Shown here in pieces: positions 7,375 to 15,646 of a stretch of DNA of 51,303 nt (position 1 is its first letter; every line of letters starts with the position of its first letter). Position numbers and translations under genes: made by a program. Under the pieces are notes generated by a model, which was not told the origin of the DNA, searched no databases, and saw only the letters and a list, made by a program, of their open reading frames with translations. This DNA is from a virus: IMG/VR virus record IMGVR_UViG_3300006790_000023, positions 1 to 51,303 of that record, one strand, 5' to 3'.

Positions 7375-10250
7375 CAATCTACGACGACTATGTTGATCAA
7401 TATAGCGATCTTCGTACTGCGTATGCAAATAGTGGCCCTGATGATTTTGTGGCGTATGTAAATAGCTATTCAGATTTAGTTGCAGATTATCAGGTTAATA
7501 ATAATGGACGAAGTGTAGCACAGTACGGACAAGATCATTACAATACATGGGGACGATCAGAAGGCAGAATCGTACCCAAAGCACCCCCGACACAAACCAA
7601 AAGCCAATGGGGCCTTAATCATTGGAATGATTGGGGAAGAAATGAGGCACGTATGTTGCCAGGAGCAAAAATCGCATTAAATAATAATGGGACAGTTAGT
7701 CTTACGGGAACAAATTTAATTGGCTCGAGACTGCTTGATGGCTACCGAGATCTTGTGAGCACTATTAACGGTGCAAGGGCCGGCGGATATAAAGCATTGA
7801 TGAGTGGGCTTGTGCCAGCGCTTGGCGTAAGAGGCTCAACCCAACAAAATCTATTGTGGAGAGATTTAGTTGATAACAACATTATTGACATCACCAACGC
7901 TAGTTATACAGAAAGAAACATAACGCCATGGAATCCAGTTACCAGTGGAGCGCAGCCACCGGTAGGTTCATTTAATTCAAGTTATTACATAGACAATACA
8001 GATGGAGGAAAAGATGCAAAAAGTGGATGGACTAGGGCGCAAAGATCTGCCAGCACAGGACTAAGCACTCGGCCCATTTCTTTACCCGATTTAGACATTA
8101 CATTAACTTACGGTAGCCAAAGCAATTATGCGCATTGGCATTATACGACTCAAGGTAAAGCAGAAGGAAACCGTGGCAATGCACCCGAAGCAGCAGACGA
8201 AGCAGATGGATTCCAGGAAGTGTTGACAGATTATGAAAAACAACTGTACAGAGACCAAGTATTGGGCATTGTTACAGATCCCACTGGTGCTGAAAAAGTG
8301 GTAATGTCTACACCGGAATTTGACGAAGAAGGTAATCTAATAAACACAGAAGAAATTGATACCTTACTTGAGCAAACATTTGGGCAGACTCTCAGTGCAC
8401 AAGATTACCAAAAAGAAAAACAACTCGGCTCACTTGCCCAGGACCTTTTAAAAGTCAGTATTGATGAATTAAAAAAAGCAAAGCTTGAAGAATCAAATCT
8501 GGGTTTAATGAAAGGTTTACCAGGATATAACGACATTCTCAATATCAACACGACTCTTGCCAATTCAATTATTGGAGACACGGGAATCGGAGGGATTCTG
8601 TCTCTCTCTGGATCAAGGCAAAAGGCGACAGAACAAATTGAAAAAGGAATTGGAGAAATTACCGGACTGAGCTCTAACACTACCATTTATAACTGGCAAA
8701 AATGGTTTGATGAAACTTTGATTAAAAGATATGAAGAGTATGAAATTGAAGCAAAAGAATTCGGTGAAGAAGAACTGTCTACTTTACAAACAAACGCAAA
8801 AGAAGAAATTGCTGCTTATGAAAAAGATCCAACGCTCCCCAGGCCCATCTTTTTAGATATTGCAGAAAAATATAAGGAGGGGGACAGGGTTTTAGATGTT
8901 AACAATATGGAAGATTTTAAAAAAATAATGTTCCATATTGACATGGAGTCCAAAAAAGAATTTGTCACTAACTTTATTGATGGCTATCTTAAGCCACGTT
9001 TTGACCAATCAAAATCTATGGATGAATTTATTAGTTATTTAGATGTGAAAGAAGAAGAGCAAAATGTTTTCCAATCGCAAACAACAATCAATAAACTCAA
9101 AGAAATTGCAAACTTAAGATCTAGATCTTTTCTTGATTTATTGCAAACATCAGAAACAACCACTAAAAATTTTGATACGTCTTTTTACTTTGATCCGGTG
9201 GCCAACAACAGCAAGCTTGTTGGGCCTGAAAAATTAAAACAATATGAGCTTCAGCGAGATCTTGTCGCTACTGACTTTGAAAATGCAAAGAATGGTGTTG
9301 TTGGTGATGATGGGATTGATTGGGCTATTGAAGCTTATCGCTATGGAATGGAAGGCACATATGCAACCGATCGCGATGTGTTTGCAAAATTGCACTATCA
9401 AGCAAAAGGAAGCACAGGTGCCGTAACAGACGCTGAAGGCAATCCTTTCCTCCTGGATCCAGCCGAAGACATTTTGCCGTACCAGGAACTTGAGAAGAAG
9501 ATTAAAAATTTTGGCGTAGAAATGGCGGCAAGGCGAGAGTTCTATGGCGGAGCGGGCTTTATGAAATTTGTTACGCCAGAAGAATATGCTGATGCACTTC
9601 TTGGATCAATTGACCCACTAAAAGACAAAGAAAGCTGGGATGAAATTTTAAAAACAGTTGGCCTTGAAGGTGAGGATATAACGATTGAACAGGTCAAAGA
9701 ATATTTGATAGAACAATTGCGTACTGAAGAAGCAAGAAATATTCGAGAAAATATTAAATACTTAAACGAACAACAAGACAAAATTAATCAACAGACTCTT
9801 GGGGTTAGTTATATTGAGCGCCCAGAAGATGTCAAAGAAGAACAGCCTAAAAACCCTACAGCTTTATATACATTCTTTAAAAATGCGGGTTACGGGGGTA
9901 CCGAAGACGCCTTTTACACAGAATTCTTCCCAGATTTAGATCGCAGCGAACAAGAATTAGTTACAAAAGTAGGAACAGGCACTCCGTTTGAAAGTGTTCT
10001 TTCTGATGCAACGGATCCCTTTAAGGCGTTTTCTACTGTTAGTACTTTATTTGCAGATGACGAAAACCTCGAAACCCCAGAATCCCCCTTAGCCATAAAA
10101 CTGTTCGGATCTAAACAAGAAGAAGAAACAACTTCAGCCGAACCTTCTTATTTTAAAATATTTGAAAGCGATGAAGAAGTTCCAGAAAAAAGCGAAGCTG
10201 CAACTTCTTTCTTAAAAGAATTTACTTCACTGTTTAAAGGATTTAGCTAA
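7371..10250 (+). CDS. Large virion-associated protein with N-terminal Y-S-D-L / G-R-x-E-G-R repeats
   Basis: 959 residues, start overlapping the HNH stop (ATGA). The first ~100 residues hold repeats of YSDLRTAY / NSYSDLVADY followed by HYNTWGRSEGR and HWNDWGRNEAR, and a third half-copy (HWHYTTQGKAEGN) appears near residue 260. These resemble short repeats found in cyanobacterial and haemolysin-like surface proteins. Residues ~300-900 are highly charged, Glu/Lys-rich and probably long helices or coiled coil. The end is Phe/Ser-rich. No enzyme motif is seen. Size, composition and position suggest an internal virion, tape-measure or adhesin protein. Confidence 0.6.
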   Translation: MTIYDDYVDQYSDLRTAYANSGPDDFVAYVNSYSDLVADYQVNNNGRSVAQYGQDHYNTWGRSEGRIVPKAPPTQTKSQWGLNHWNDWGRNEARMLPGAKIALNNNGTVSLTGTNLIGSRLLDGYRDLVSTINGARAGGYKALMSGLVPALGVRGSTQQNLLWRDLVDNNIIDITNASYTERNITPWNPVTSGAQPPVGSFNSSYYIDNTDGGKDAKSGWTRAQRSASTGLSTRPISLPDLDITLTYGSQSNYAHWHYTTQGKAEGNRGNAPEAADEADGFQEVLTDYEKQLYRDQVLGIVTDPTGAEKVVMSTPEFDEEGNLINTEEIDTLLEQTFGQTLSAQDYQKEKQLGSLAQDLLKVSIDELKKAKLEESNLGLMKGLPGYNDILNINTTLANSIIGDTGIGGILSLSGSRQKATEQIEKGIGEITGLSSNTTIYNWQKWFDETLIKRYEEYEIEAKEFGEEELSTLQTNAKEEIAAYEKDPTLPRPIFLDIAEKYKEGDRVLDVNNMEDFKKIMFHIDMESKKEFVTNFIDGYLKPRFDQSKSMDEFISYLDVKEEEQNVFQSQTTINKLKEIANLRSRSFLDLLQTSETTTKNFDTSFYFDPVANNSKLVGPEKLKQYELQRDLVATDFENAKNGVVGDDGIDWAIEAYRYGMEGTYATDRDVFAKLHYQAKGSTGAVTDAEGNPFLLDPAEDILPYQELEKKIKNFGVEMAARREFYGGAGFMKFVTPEEYADALLGSIDPLKDKESWDEILKTVGLEGEDITIEQVKEYLIEQLRTEEARNIRENIKYLNEQQDKINQQTLGVSYIERPEDVKEEQPKNPTALYTFFKNAGYGGTEDAFYTEFFPDLDRSEQELVTKVGTGTPFESVLSDATDPFKAFSTVSTLFADDENLETPESPLAIKLFGSKQEEETTSAEPSYFKIFESDEEVPEKSEAATSFLKEFTSLFKGFS

Positions 10251-10537
10251 TGTCAGACAAAAGAAAGAAAGCAGCCGCCGCAGCCGGAAAATATAAGAAA
10301 GAAAACATGAAGTGCAATGAGCCTCAACGAGCACCAAAGGGGGATAAACATAAATATGTTGTGAAGGCTTGCCAAGGGGGCAAGGAGGCGATTGTCCGTT
10401 TTGGGGCGAGAGGTTACGAAGATTATCTACAACACAAAGACGAGGGAAGACGTGCTAATTTTAAGGCACGCCACAACTGCTCCGAGAAGAAAGACAAACT
10501 GACTCCCGGATGGTGGGCTTGTAACTACAACTGGTAA
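10250..10537 (+). CDS. Small basic DUF5754-like phage protein
   Basis: 95 residues, overlapping the previous stop by one base (TAATG). The C-terminal half KACQGGKEAIVRFGARGYED...RRANFKARHNC...KLTPGWWACNYNW resembles DUF5754, a family of small basic phage and algal-virus proteins with conserved Cys and Trp. The conserved HNC and WWAC cysteines may bind metal. The N-terminus is Lys/Ala-rich. It may package with DNA in the virion; function is not established. Confidence 0.65.
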   Translation: MSDKRKKAAAAAGKYKKENMKCNEPQRAPKGDKHKYVVKACQGGKEAIVRFGARGYEDYLQHKDEGRRANFKARHNCSEKKDKLTPGWWACNYNW

Positions 10538-10540
10538 ATC

Positions 10541-10666
10541 ATGGCCAAACCAAAATCAGGTTCAATGGTTAAGCTTGAGTCCAAACCCAAGCTCACACGA
10601 CAAGGGGACGGGAAGCATTCAAAGGCTAATCATGGCCGAAAGCTCTCTCGTGGTCAAGGCAAATAA
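10541..10666 (+). CDS. 41-residue basic protein
   Basis: ATG 10541 to TAA 10664-10666, three bases after the DUF5754-like gene. The product is almost entirely Lys, Arg, Ser, Gly and Gln and ends KLSRGQGK with a preceding LTRQGDGKHSKA. Short proteins of this composition recur next to structural genes in cyanophages. It is probably nucleic-acid binding. It is below the size most gene callers accept, but spacing and composition support it. Confidence 0.6.
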   Translation: MAKPKSGSMVKLESKPKLTRQGDGKHSKANHGRKLSRGQGK

Positions 10667-10701
10667 ATTATGTATGATTGGAGATATTGTTGAATATCTC
10701 C

Positions 10702-11376
10702 ATGAAAGATTATTGTCTTGCGATTGAACTAATCTGCAAATACGAGGGCTTCAATGAGAAGGCGTACCCCGATCCAGCGACCGGTGGTGCGCCTTTTACC
10801 TTTGGTTTTGGTAGCCAGTATTATCCAGATGGCAGCCCTGTCTTAAAGGGCCATTGCTGCACAAAACACAAAGCATTGGAATATTTAACACACGAGTTAA
10901 ACATCATTGACGACCTCTTGGAAAAAGAGAATATAAAACTTGATTACCATATGAAGCAATCTTTGTTGTCTTTTATTCATTCTGTTGGTTGGGAACCCTT
11001 CCGCTACAGCGAGTTATTAGATGACATTGAAAACGAAGACTGGTCTGCTGTTGTTGATTGCATGATGAAATGGATCTATGACCATGAAGGACAAGCAACG
11101 GGTGGGCTCTTAAGTCGTCGCAAGGAAGAAGTAAGGCTTTTCTTGTATGACATCAATCCAATTCAGTATTGTTCCTCCAATATTTTGTTAAAAGCTTTCA
11201 GATGTTATTCAGGCACTCCCAACCAAATCAACGCGATCCAAGAACTGGAAGAGACAATCAACCCCTATGTTCTGACTGATTTTTCCAACTCTTTTGAGTT
11301 GAGCAACGTTGTGTGGCTGGATGAACTTCTTGGAGAAGAGGGATCGATTGAGAATTTTTCCACCTATGTGGATTGA
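10702..11376 (+). CDS. GH24 lysozyme (T4-type muramidase)
   Basis: 224 residues from ATG 10702; a TTG at 10678 would add eight residues. The catalytic pattern is complete: KYEGF supplies Glu near residue 14, YPDPATGG the Asp, and FTFGFG the Thr of the E-D-T triad. It hydrolyses the glycan backbone of peptidoglycan. There is no signal peptide, so it would need a holin if used for lysis. The C-terminal ~75 residues (after residue 145) extend beyond a typical 160-residue enzyme and are acidic and helical, perhaps a virion or wall-binding part. Confidence 0.8.
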   Translation: MKDYCLAIELICKYEGFNEKAYPDPATGGAPFTFGFGSQYYPDGSPVLKGHCCTKHKALEYLTHELNIIDDLLEKENIKLDYHMKQSLLSFIHSVGWEPFRYSELLDDIENEDWSAVVDCMMKWIYDHEGQATGGLLSRRKEEVRLFLYDINPIQYCSSNILLKAFRCYSGTPNQINAIQELEETINPYVLTDFSNSFELSNVVWLDELLGEEGSIENFSTYVD

Positions 11377-11420
11377 TTAATGCGTGGTCGTAGAATAAAC
11401 TGATAGAAATTGTGGATACC

Positions 11421-11711
11421 ATGGAAAAGTCAGTGGAATCTCGACAGTTTGAGCTTCCTTTGGAATTACAGTTTTCCATGCGGCGAGCCGAGCTTGAAGC
11501 CCAAGAGATGACATGGGAACAGCTTTATGCTGCTCTATTAAACCTGTATCACCAACGGCTGATGGAATGGTTTGCAATTAAAGACATTTTGGCCGACGAG
11601 AATATTTCTATTGATTTCGATATACCAACAGATCTGGAATTAGCAGAACTCGCCGCCGCATTTATTTGCGACGACGAGGATGAGGATGACGAAGATCTTC
11701 AGCCCTTTTGA
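11421..11711 (+). CDS. NblA-like phycobilisome degradation protein with acidic tail
   Basis: 96 residues from ATG 11421 (a GTG at 11412 would add three). Residues ~10-60 follow the NblA (Ycf18) pattern: LPLELQFSMRRAELEAQEM, then WEQLYAALLNLYHQRL, then a helix with KDIL. In cyanobacteria NblA binds phycobiliproteins and delivers them for proteolysis, and nblA is known from freshwater cyanophages. The tail, after DFDIPTDLEL, is strongly acidic (DDEDEDDEDL) and is not part of classical ~60-residue NblA. Remote similarity only, so a regulatory protein with the same two-helix shape is an alternative. Confidence 0.5.
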   Translation: MEKSVESRQFELPLELQFSMRRAELEAQEMTWEQLYAALLNLYHQRLMEWFAIKDILADENISIDFDIPTDLELAELAAAFICDDEDEDDEDLQPF

Positions 11712-12226
11712 GCTTCATCAAACGCAATAAGACGGTCTAAATACCACTGCGCTTTTTTCAGTGATTTAGTACCGCCTTTCAGGCGTTCACGCCAGCCATA
11801 TTTCATTAGGTTACCCTTGCAATAACCACGAAATTCTTCCGGCGTCAATGAAGCTTCAATAGCTTCAATACACTCAATCCCACCATCGGTATAGTGCGGA
11901 GGATGGTTTACCTCGTCTGGTTGAATGGTGGGCGCTTCTTCTTTGACTGCCCAAGGCACAGGACAGATACCACCAGCACATTCTGTCATCGCACTTAGAC
12001 CAGGGTAATCGGGAACTTGCGTAGAAATATCTAGCGCATCAAACCCCGCCGTTTTGCCGACAGAACTTTCTCCATCTCCTCTGGCTCTTCCAGCTCCAGT
12101 ACCAGAGTCTTCGGCCTTGGTGCTGCCCCCATTGCCATCCCCTCTTCCATCGATGGGATCAAACCAGTCGTTCCAGGACGTTGCCCCTCGAGATTCAACG
12201 GATTCCGCTCCAGCCCTTGTTCGCAT
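11699..12226 (-). CDS. DUF3310 protein (nucleotide-kinase-like family of unknown function)
   Basis: Up to 175 residues. The C-terminal ~70 residues carry the DUF3310 signature: VNHPPHYTDGGIECIEAIEA, then GYCKGNLMKYGWRERLKG and KKAQWYLDRLI. This family is common in phage early regions, often near nucleotide metabolism genes; its role is unknown. The N-terminal ~79 residues are Gly/Asp-rich and overlap another frame (12031-12384). A shorter start at ATG 11989 avoids the overlap. It also overlaps the NblA-like gene tail to tail by 13 bases. Confidence 0.7.
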   Translation of the reverse strand: MRTRAGAESVESRGATSWNDWFDPIDGRGDGNGGSTKAEDSGTGAGRARGDGESSVGKTAGFDALDISTQVPDYPGLSAMTECAGGICPVPWAVKEEAPTIQPDEVNHPPHYTDGGIECIEAIEASLTPEEFRGYCKGNLMKYGWRERLKGGTKSLKKAQWYLDRLIAFDEAQKG

Positions 12227-12384
12227 AAAGTCAACCCTCGATTGTACATATCATATAAGGGTACATCATTTTCTTCATTATCGAGCGGACCGCCGAAGTC
12301 TTCTTCCGTTAAACAACGACACTTCAGTTCATCTTGGACAAAACTGTCTAGAAATCCAGCTGCGTTATGCATTGATATGTACAT
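12031..12384 (-). CDS. Hypothetical protein, possibly frame-linked to the DUF3310 gene
   Basis: 117 residues from ATG 12384. The first ~52 residues lie alone and look coding (LDSFVQDELKCRCLTEEDFGG). The rest overlaps the DUF3310 frame in a GC-rich stretch, and there its codons have unusually GC-rich third positions, unlike its neighbours. Either two genes overlap by about 196 bases, or the true product is the N-terminal part joined by a frameshift near 12226 to the DUF3310 frame. Function unknown. Confidence 0.45.
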   Translation of the reverse strand: MYISMHNAAGFLDSFVQDELKCRCLTEEDFGGPLDNEENDVPLYDMYNRGLTLCEQGLERNPLNLEGQRPGTTGLIPSMEEGMAMGAAPRPKTLVLELEEPEEMEKVLSAKRRGLMR

Positions 12385-12410
12385 AGGGTTATCTCATTTA
12401 CAATATTATC

Positions 12411-12788
12411 ATGGCAAGCATATACAGCCCACTTTACGAAACCGGACAAAGATCTGGTGGAACCTCTGGAGCCGAGGTTTCAGATCTTCGTCCAGAACAG
12501 GCGTATGACATTGACTTGCGCCGATTAGATCCAGAAGAAAGAGATATTGCTTCTTCTTTAAATAACAAACAAGATCGTGTTGCTCGTTTTACTAAAGCGG
12601 TTAAAACGGCAGCAGCTTACAACCAAAGAAAAAATATCATGGATCCACAAATAAGAGGCAAAACACCAAGAAGTGAGCTTCTAATTGATGGAACAGTACT
12701 CCCCAACCTGGGCGAACGCTTTGGTCGGGGAGGCGGAACAAACTATGCTAATAAACCATTGCCACAGTTTGGAAAACCCTTTGGTTAA
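12411..12788 (+). CDS. Hypothetical protein, probable minor virion protein
   Basis: 125 residues from ATG 12411. The product is hydrophilic; the middle (RRLDPEERDIASSLNNKQDR) is helical and charged, and the end is Gly/Pro/Asn-rich (GRGGGTNYANKPLPQFGK). It lies between two minus-strand units and overlaps the dCTP deaminase gene tail to tail by four bases. A TACAAT-like box lies just before its start, and no ribosome binding site is visible. Not recognised. Confidence 0.55.
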   Translation: MASIYSPLYETGQRSGGTSGAEVSDLRPEQAYDIDLRRLDPEERDIASSLNNKQDRVARFTKAVKTAAAYNQRKNIMDPQIRGKTPRSELLIDGTVLPNLGERFGRGGGTNYANKPLPQFGKPFG

Positions 12789-13372
12789 GCACGAGAAAAA
12801 ACTATTTCTTTCTTTTGGTTTTGATACTTGCCTTTGCGATCCTGGTAAGTAACCTCACAAGGATTGCCTCGATAGAAAAGAAGCTGCGTTACTCCCTCAT
12901 CAGCATAAACACGGTTGTATAGCCCAGTGCAGTTGCTGATTTCTAGTGTTAAATATCCTTCCCATCCAGATTCAGCTGGAGTGATATTAACTAAAATCCC
13001 AGAGCGTGCATAGGTTGATTTGCCAACCGCAACGACAGTAACATCACGTGGAAGCTTTAGTTTTTCCTGGGCCACACCAAGACAATACCCATATGGAGGC
13101 AAAAGAAAATACTGCCCTTTTTCGTCTTCTAAAAGCTCAGAAGAGGTCAAAATAGAAGGATTAAAATCCTTTGGATCACATTCACCCTCCGAAATGCGTC
13201 CAAAAACAAGGCACTGCTGGGGGGACAAGCGGATATCGTAACCATAAGAACTGAGCCCATAGCTTAAGATTTTTTTGTCCTTTTTTTGGTTGACAAGATG
13301 ATCGACAAATGGTTCAATCATCCCCTCCTTTTCAACCAATTCTCGGATTTCCCAGTCAGCTAGTACGCTCAT
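12785..13372 (-). CDS. dcd: dCTP deaminase
   Basis: 195 residues from ATG 13372 (a TTG at 13384 is a less likely start). It converts dCTP to dUTP, feeding dTMP synthesis. Diagnostic motifs: SYGLSSYGYDIRL near the N-terminus, GKSTYARSGI with the nucleotide-binding Ser/Arg, TPAESGWEGYLTLEISN with the catalytic Glu, and YADEGVTQLLF. Length matches bacterial Dcd (~190). It is the last gene of the minus-strand operon 15243 to 12785, next to a Dam-like methylase gene, so the unit deals with nucleotide supply and DNA modification. Confidence 0.93.
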   Translation of the reverse strand: MSVLADWEIRELVEKEGMIEPFVDHLVNQKKDKKILSYGLSSYGYDIRLSPQQCLVFGRISEGECDPKDFNPSILTSSELLEDEKGQYFLLPPYGYCLGVAQEKLKLPRDVTVVAVGKSTYARSGILVNITPAESGWEGYLTLEISNCTGLYNRVYADEGVTQLLFYRGNPCEVTYQDRKGKYQNQKKEIVFSRA

Positions 13373-13404
13373 GACAAAACTCAATCGAAGTTACTCTACA
13401 CAAT

Positions 13405-13992
13405 TCAGAGAAGAATGCGGCCTTTTTCTGAATAAATGTCAATAAATCGCTCAGTAGCAGATGCTACACGATCTTGTGGTTGCAGATAAACCAAGAATGA
13501 GGTGCACGTTTTATGTATAGAGATACCATTGCTTGTGTTTTTTCTTAAGGTGGGAGCTGTTTTCAAAAAACAAACAGGAAAATCAAAAATGCGCTGATCG
13601 TATCTGATCATGTCTGGACAATTTGAAAAGTATAAACCCTGTTCGATTTCACCAGACAGCCAGGACTTATATAGCTTTTCGAACCATACAGCATGAGAGG
13701 AGCGCAACGTTTTAGACGTGGCCCGTGTCATTTTCCAGCGTTCATTTTTTGCTTCCCAAAAATAAGCGCCACTTGGAGGAAATAAATAAACGCGCCCGAA
13801 CCATTGCTGGCAATTCAGCCCATCTTCTGTTGGTGTATAGAAATGCTCGGCCTCAACAAAAGAATTTGCTGTTATAGAACTAGCAACATCTAGTTGAATA
13901 CCATCTAGCAAAGCGTGTGCAGACGATACAAGATCATAGTTTGTAATAAGCTCCAGGTCTTCTTTTTTATAGCCGGGCGCCGTAATGCTCAT
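13405..13992 (-). CDS. Phage Dam-like DNA adenine methyltransferase family protein
   Basis: 195 residues, overlapping the upstream gene by four bases (ATGA). The core matches phage N6-adenine methylases: LDVASSITANSFV, then FYTPTEDGL, then WFGRVYLFPPSGAYF, then a segment like SHAVWFEKLY and a C-terminal SFLVYLQP strand. The catalytic motif, usually NPPY or DPPY, reads FPPS. That change may reduce or abolish methyl transfer or alter the substrate. If active it would modify adenine in phage DNA and protect it from host restriction. Confidence 0.6.
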   Translation of the reverse strand: MSITAPGYKKEDLELITNYDLVSSAHALLDGIQLDVASSITANSFVEAEHFYTPTEDGLNCQQWFGRVYLFPPSGAYFWEAKNERWKMTRATSKTLRSSHAVWFEKLYKSWLSGEIEQGLYFSNCPDMIRYDQRIFDFPVCFLKTAPTLRKNTSNGISIHKTCTSFLVYLQPQDRVASATERFIDIYSEKGRILL

Positions 13993-14378
13993 TTTTCTTC
14001 CGCTTTTTTGTTGTAGTCAACTTCAAGGTACCGAATTCCTTCTTTGTCGTTAATTAAATACCCAGCTTTTTCTTTAGGATCGATTTTCTGGGCTGCCTCT
14101 AGTACGCGACGAAAAGTTTCAGCAAGGTCACCGTTGTTCTCGCCTTCACATTTTTCTTGTGCCGAATGAATTTCTTCTAAAGTCCAAAAGAACATAGAAC
14201 GCTCTTTATCTTCGGGTTGAAACACCATGATTCCCGGACCCTCTGCTTCCCACATTTTGTAGTAGTGCTGGCCCATATCACCAAGAATTAGTTTGATGGT
14301 ACTGGAAAGCATCCGCGCACTTGTCTTGTCCATTTCTGGACCAATAACAGAAGTGATTAACTTTTCTCGACGGTTCAT
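13989..14378 (-). CDS. Hypothetical protein of the dcd operon
   Basis: 129 residues, with four-base overlaps on both sides, so it is translationally coupled to its neighbours. The N-terminus is helical (EKLITSVIGPEMDKTSARML); the middle has hydrophobic-aromatic strands (GPGIMVFQP, RSMFFWTL); the C-terminus is Lys/Glu-rich. No known motif is visible. Position between an unknown gene and a Dam-like methylase suggests an early role. Confidence 0.6.
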   Translation of the reverse strand: MNRREKLITSVIGPEMDKTSARMLSSTIKLILGDMGQHYYKMWEAEGPGIMVFQPEDKERSMFFWTLEEIHSAQEKCEGENNGDLAETFRRVLEAAQKIDPKEKAGYLINDKEGIRYLEVDYNKKAEEK

Positions 14379-14836
14379 TTTTCTACTAATCCTTGACGTA
14401 CAAGTGCTTCGAGCAGTTTAGGCAATGGCTGATAGATTACAACCATTTTTCCTAGGTTACCTCTTTTTTTAATTAGTTTGCCTCTCTCGTCTTTTAATTT
14501 GTCAAACTCTCCGGAACGGATTAGATATTCAGCAACACAACGCAAACGCCTTTTCAGCGGCAATTCAGCCAAGGGAAATTTGCCACAAATTGTATCTGGC
14601 TGCAAATCTTTAAAAGCCATCCTTAGGCGATTGGCCAAAGTCATATTCGAATTCTCATCTTCTTCTTCATAGTTTTTAATATTTTCCAGATACCTCACCA
14701 GGCAAGCGGTATCAAAAGATCCTTCAGGCGGTAAGAAGGGCGTCACCTGCTGGCACAAAGACGCAGGCAATATTTCAGAATAATTCTCAAGGGTTACCTC
14801 ATGAATATTCAAACATTCGAAACGATGGCTTGTCAT
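14375..14836 (-). CDS. Hypothetical protein of the dcd operon
   Basis: 153 residues, with ATGA-type overlaps with both neighbours. It begins with a possible beta segment (FECLNIHEVTLENYSEI) and has an acidic linker (NYEEEDENS). From residue ~100 it reads LKRRLRCVAEYLIRSGEF, then a Lys-rich segment (KLIKKRGNLGKMVVIYQ) that could be a winged-helix DNA-binding region. A small regulator is possible but unproven. Confidence 0.6.
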   Translation of the reverse strand: MTSHRFECLNIHEVTLENYSEILPASLCQQVTPFLPPEGSFDTACLVRYLENIKNYEEEDENSNMTLANRLRMAFKDLQPDTICGKFPLAELPLKRRLRCVAEYLIRSGEFDKLKDERGKLIKKRGNLGKMVVIYQPLPKLLEALVRQGLVEK

Positions 14837-15243
14837 TGATTATTCCCATTAAGACTTTTGTACAAAACACCCTTATGGAAGTCGGAACTTTCACTCTTTT
14901 TATTTTTAGCAAAAGATTGGATCAAATGATTCCAGGGGATTCGAATTACGCTTTTCTTGCTTTGATTTGGGTTTATATTGACATAGTGGATTCCTTCGGT
15001 CCATCCTTTTTGCGGGTTATGTCTGCCGAGCATGATCCAGTTCCTGATCGTTTGGTCGGAAACACCCAAGCGCCTGCCACACTCTTCGGTCGAAATATAT
15101 TCGTCAGCAAATGCTTCCGGATTTAAGAGGTCAGTTTCGCCATCCTGATAACGACTATGCCACATGGATGAAAGAATGTTTCGAATACCCTTTAGCTCGT
15201 GGGCAATGTCCTCCAGCCCTTTTCTAATACCAAAACTTGCCAT
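14833..15243 (-). CDS. Excisionase/MerR-like helix-turn-helix protein
   Basis: 136 residues from ATG 15243 (preceded in frame by a TTG). After a helical N-terminus, residues ~50-100 read YISTEECGRRLGVSDQTIRNWI followed by a wing with GIHYVNINPN and SVIRIPW. This is a helix-turn-helix of the excisionase/MerR type and resembles the protein at 6678-6896 in layout. As the first gene of the operon down to dcd it may autoregulate it or act as a DNA-architectural protein. Confidence 0.65.
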   Translation of the reverse strand: MASFGIRKGLEDIAHELKGIRNILSSMWHSRYQDGETDLLNPEAFADEYISTEECGRRLGVSDQTIRNWIMLGRHNPQKGWTEGIHYVNINPNQSKKSVIRIPWNHLIQSFAKNKKSESSDFHKGVLYKSLNGNNQ

Positions 15244-15297
15244 CAATGCATTTCCTTTTTAGAAATGCTAATGTATAAACAAAGTTTTTGCTAGATC

Positions 15298-15633
15298 ATG
15301 GAAGAGCAAGTCCCAGAAAGTCAGGCGCCCAATTTGCAGCCCGACTTCCAAGTGCCGTCCCCCGCTGCTTTGTCTGGATACCCAGATTTTGAAGCAATGA
15401 AAGCGCAAGCTCGTGAGCTAGCCGTACAGCAAGTGCTTGCAAGCAAAGGGATGACAAGTCCAGTGCCAGTGCAAAATTTTCAAAAACCAGAAATTGTTTA
15501 CGTACGTCGTAACTTAACAGTCGCTGAGCTAATTGTTGTTTTTGCAATCGCTTGTGGAATTGTCTTTGGAATCCCAGCACTTTGGAATTTTGCAGCAAGT
15601 CGACTACCACAAATTGAAATCAAAGTAAAATGA
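15298..15633 (+). CDS. Single-pass membrane protein
   Basis: 111 residues from ATG 15298, with a TATAAA box about 20 bases upstream. The first ~70 residues are polar and Pro/Gln/Ala-rich. Residues ~74-98 (LTVAELIVVFAIACGIVFGIPALW) form one strong transmembrane helix, and a short basic tail ends KVK. It is the first gene of the tail-fibre block. It could be a holin-like or host-membrane protein; its function is not known. Confidence 0.6.
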   Translation: MEEQVPESQAPNLQPDFQVPSPAALSGYPDFEAMKAQARELAVQQVLASKGMTSPVPVQNFQKPEIVYVRRNLTVAELIVVFAIACGIVFGIPALWNFAASRLPQIEIKVK

Positions 15634-15646
15634 TAAGTGAAGACCT

